Position numbers and translations under genes: made by a program. A DNA stretch of 7,089 bases, from the NCBI GenBank assembly GCA_030837395.1, contig JAUPKO010000671.1:1-7089 (forward strand), in the 5' to 3' direction. Source of the stretch: Actinomycetota bacterium. GTDB taxonomy: Bacteria > Actinomycetota > Actinomycetes > S36-B12 > UBA10799. Below are positions 5,876 to 7,089 of the stretch, one piece after another (positions within the stretch are counted from its first letter, which is position 1; each line of letters begins with the position of its first letter). The notes below the pieces were generated by a model, which saw only the letters and a program-made list of their open reading frames with translations, did no database searches and had not been told where the DNA came from.

Positions 5876-7089
5876 GTGACCGAGGCCGGGCCGACCGAAT
5901 TCGACATTGTGGTGCTCGGCGGGGGCAGCGGCGGCTATGCCTGCGCGCTCCGGGCGTCCCAATTGGGGCTCAACGTTGCCCTCATCGAACGCGCCGAACT
6001 CGGCGGCACCTGCCTGCACCGCGGCTGCATTCCCACCAAGGCCCTGCTGCATGCGGCCGAGGTCGCCGATGAGGTGCGCGAGGGCGACAAGTTCGGGGTC
6101 AGCGCCACCTTCAACGGCATCGACATGGCCAAGGTCAACTCCTACAAGGCGGGTGTGGTGGCCAGGCTCTACAAGGGTCTGCAGGGGCTGGTGTCCAGCC
6201 GTGGAGTTACCTTCGTCGCCGGCGAGGGACGACTCGTCGCGCCCAATGCGGTCGAGGTCGACGGAACCCGCTACGTCGGGCGCAACATCGTCCTGGCCAC
6301 GGGTTCCTACGCCCGCACCCTGCCGGGCATCGATATCGGCGGCCAGGTGGTCACCAGCGACCAGGCCCTGCAGATGACATGGGTGCCGGCCAGCGTGATC
6401 GTGCTCGGCGGCGGCGTGATCGGTGTCGAGTTCGCGAGTGTGTGGCGCTCGTTCGGCGCCGAGGTCACCATCGTCGAGGCCCTGCCCCGCCTGGTCCCAT
6501 CCGAAGACGCAGCGGCTTCGAAGGCCCTTGAACGCGCCTTCCGCAAGCGCGGCATCAAGTTCAACACCGGAGTGAAGGTCACCGGCGTCACCCAGAGCGA
6601 CACCGGAGTTGCGGTCACCCTCGAGAACGGCACCTCACTCACGGCCGACATCATGCTGGTCGCAGTCGGCCGCGGGCCCACCACCGACGGCATGGGCTTC
6701 CAGGAGCAGGGCGTCGCGATGGATCGCGGCTTCGTCCTTACCGATGATCGACTGCGCACCAACGTGCCTGGCATCTTCGCCGTCGGCGACATCGTGCCCG
6801 GCCTGCAACTGGCCCACCGAGGCTTCGCCCAGGGCATCTTCGTCGCAGAGGAAATCGCCGGTCTGGGGCCGCAGGTGATCGACGAGAAGGCGATCCCGCG
6901 GGTGACATACTGCGAGCCTGAGGTTGCCAGCGTCGGCTACAACGAGGACCAGGCCAAGGAGGTCTTCGGCGCTGATCAGATCGAGAGCGTCGAATACAAC
7001 CTCGCCGGCAACGGCAAAAGCCAGATCCTGGCGACGGCCGGCTTCATCAAACTCGTTCGCCAGAAGGACGGCCCGATCGTCGGCATCCA
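5876..7089 (+). CDS. lpdA: Dihydrolipoyl dehydrogenase (E3), 3' partial
   Basis: This flavoprotein reoxidises the dihydrolipoyl groups of 2-oxoacid dehydrogenase complexes (pyruvate, 2-oxoglutarate) and passes electrons to NAD+. From GTG 5876, 404 residues are visible before the window ends; the usual length is about 460-470, so about 60 are missing, including the HxxxxE catalytic motif. Visible motifs are the FAD-binding GGGSGG (15-20), the redox-active disulfide GGTCLHRGCIPTK with Cys46 and Cys51, the NAD-binding VLGGGVIGVEF (176-186), the second FAD motif GIFAVGDIV with Asp305, LAHRGFAQGI, and the start of the dimerisation domain PRVTYCEPEVASVGY. No frameshift or unusual codon use is seen. 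In Streptomyces-type genomes the E2 (acyltransferase) gene comes next, so an operon continuing to the right is expected but not visible. It may be co-transcribed with pepA or have its own promoter in the 127-base gap, where no good -10 was found. Confidence 0.96.
   Translation, partial: MTEAGPTEFDIVVLGGGSGGYACALRASQLGLNVALIERAELGGTCLHRGCIPTKALLHAAEVADEVREGDKFGVSATFNGIDMAKVNSYKAGVVARLYKGLQGLVSSRGVTFVAGEGRLVAPNAVEVDGTRYVGRNIVLATGSYARTLPGIDIGGQVVTSDQALQMTWVPASVIVLGGGVIGVEFASVWRSFGAEVTIVEALPRLVPSEDAAASKALERAFRKRGIKFNTGVKVTGVTQSDTGVAVTLENGTSLTADIMLVAVGRGPTTDGMGFQEQGVAMDRGFVLTDDRLRTNVPGIFAVGDIVPGLQLAHRGFAQGIFVAEEIAGLGPQVIDEKAIPRVTYCEPEVASVGYNEDQAKEVFGADQIESVEYNLAGNGKSQILATAGFIKLVRQKDGPIVGI

Noticed and set aside
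1..7089. CRISPR arrays, insertion sequences, tRNA or rRNA genes, attachment sites
   Set aside because: No short regularly spaced direct repeats, transposase motifs, terminal inverted repeats or structural RNA signatures were seen; nearly all bases are coding for the three genes described.

Overview
The window is very GC-rich with strongly GC-biased third codon positions and GTG starts, and all three genes lie on the + strand. This points to a high-GC Actinomycetota. The order leucyl aminopeptidase then dihydrolipoyl dehydrogenase is the arrangement I know from Streptomyces and other actinomycetes, where the 2-oxoacid dehydrogenase E2 gene (and often lipB/lipA) follows. The genus cannot be fixed from the sequence.

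Positions 2-4219 hold most of one very large, probably exported protein whose N-terminus lies left of the window. In order it shows the end of what looks like an Ig-like module, a secretory-lipase-type alpha/beta hydrolase with a GHSQGG nucleophile elbow, a beta-rich region of about 230 residues, a Cys-containing segment, and three tandem C-terminal repeats each ending in a D-x-x-GYF motif. There is no sortase signal or C-terminal membrane segment. The catalytic Ser and Asp are easy to place. The catalytic His is not, because no His lies where the family normally has one.

After a 56-base gap comes pepA (4276-5748), a complete M17 leucyl aminopeptidase with every expected metal ligand and catalytic residue. 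After a further 127 bases comes lpdA (5876 to the right edge), dihydrolipoyl dehydrogenase, complete except for roughly the last 60 residues. The two gaps hold only ribosome binding sites, a weak promoter candidate and small inverted repeats.

PepA (cytosolic peptide turnover) and Lpd (E3 of the pyruvate and 2-oxoglutarate dehydrogenase complexes) are housekeeping. Their adjacency is conserved, but no biochemical link is evident here. The large hydrolase is the accessory, least conventional part of the window. I found no CRISPR array, mobile element, tRNA or rRNA, and nothing that supports a new multi-gene system. The most unusual element is the architecture of the large hydrolase.
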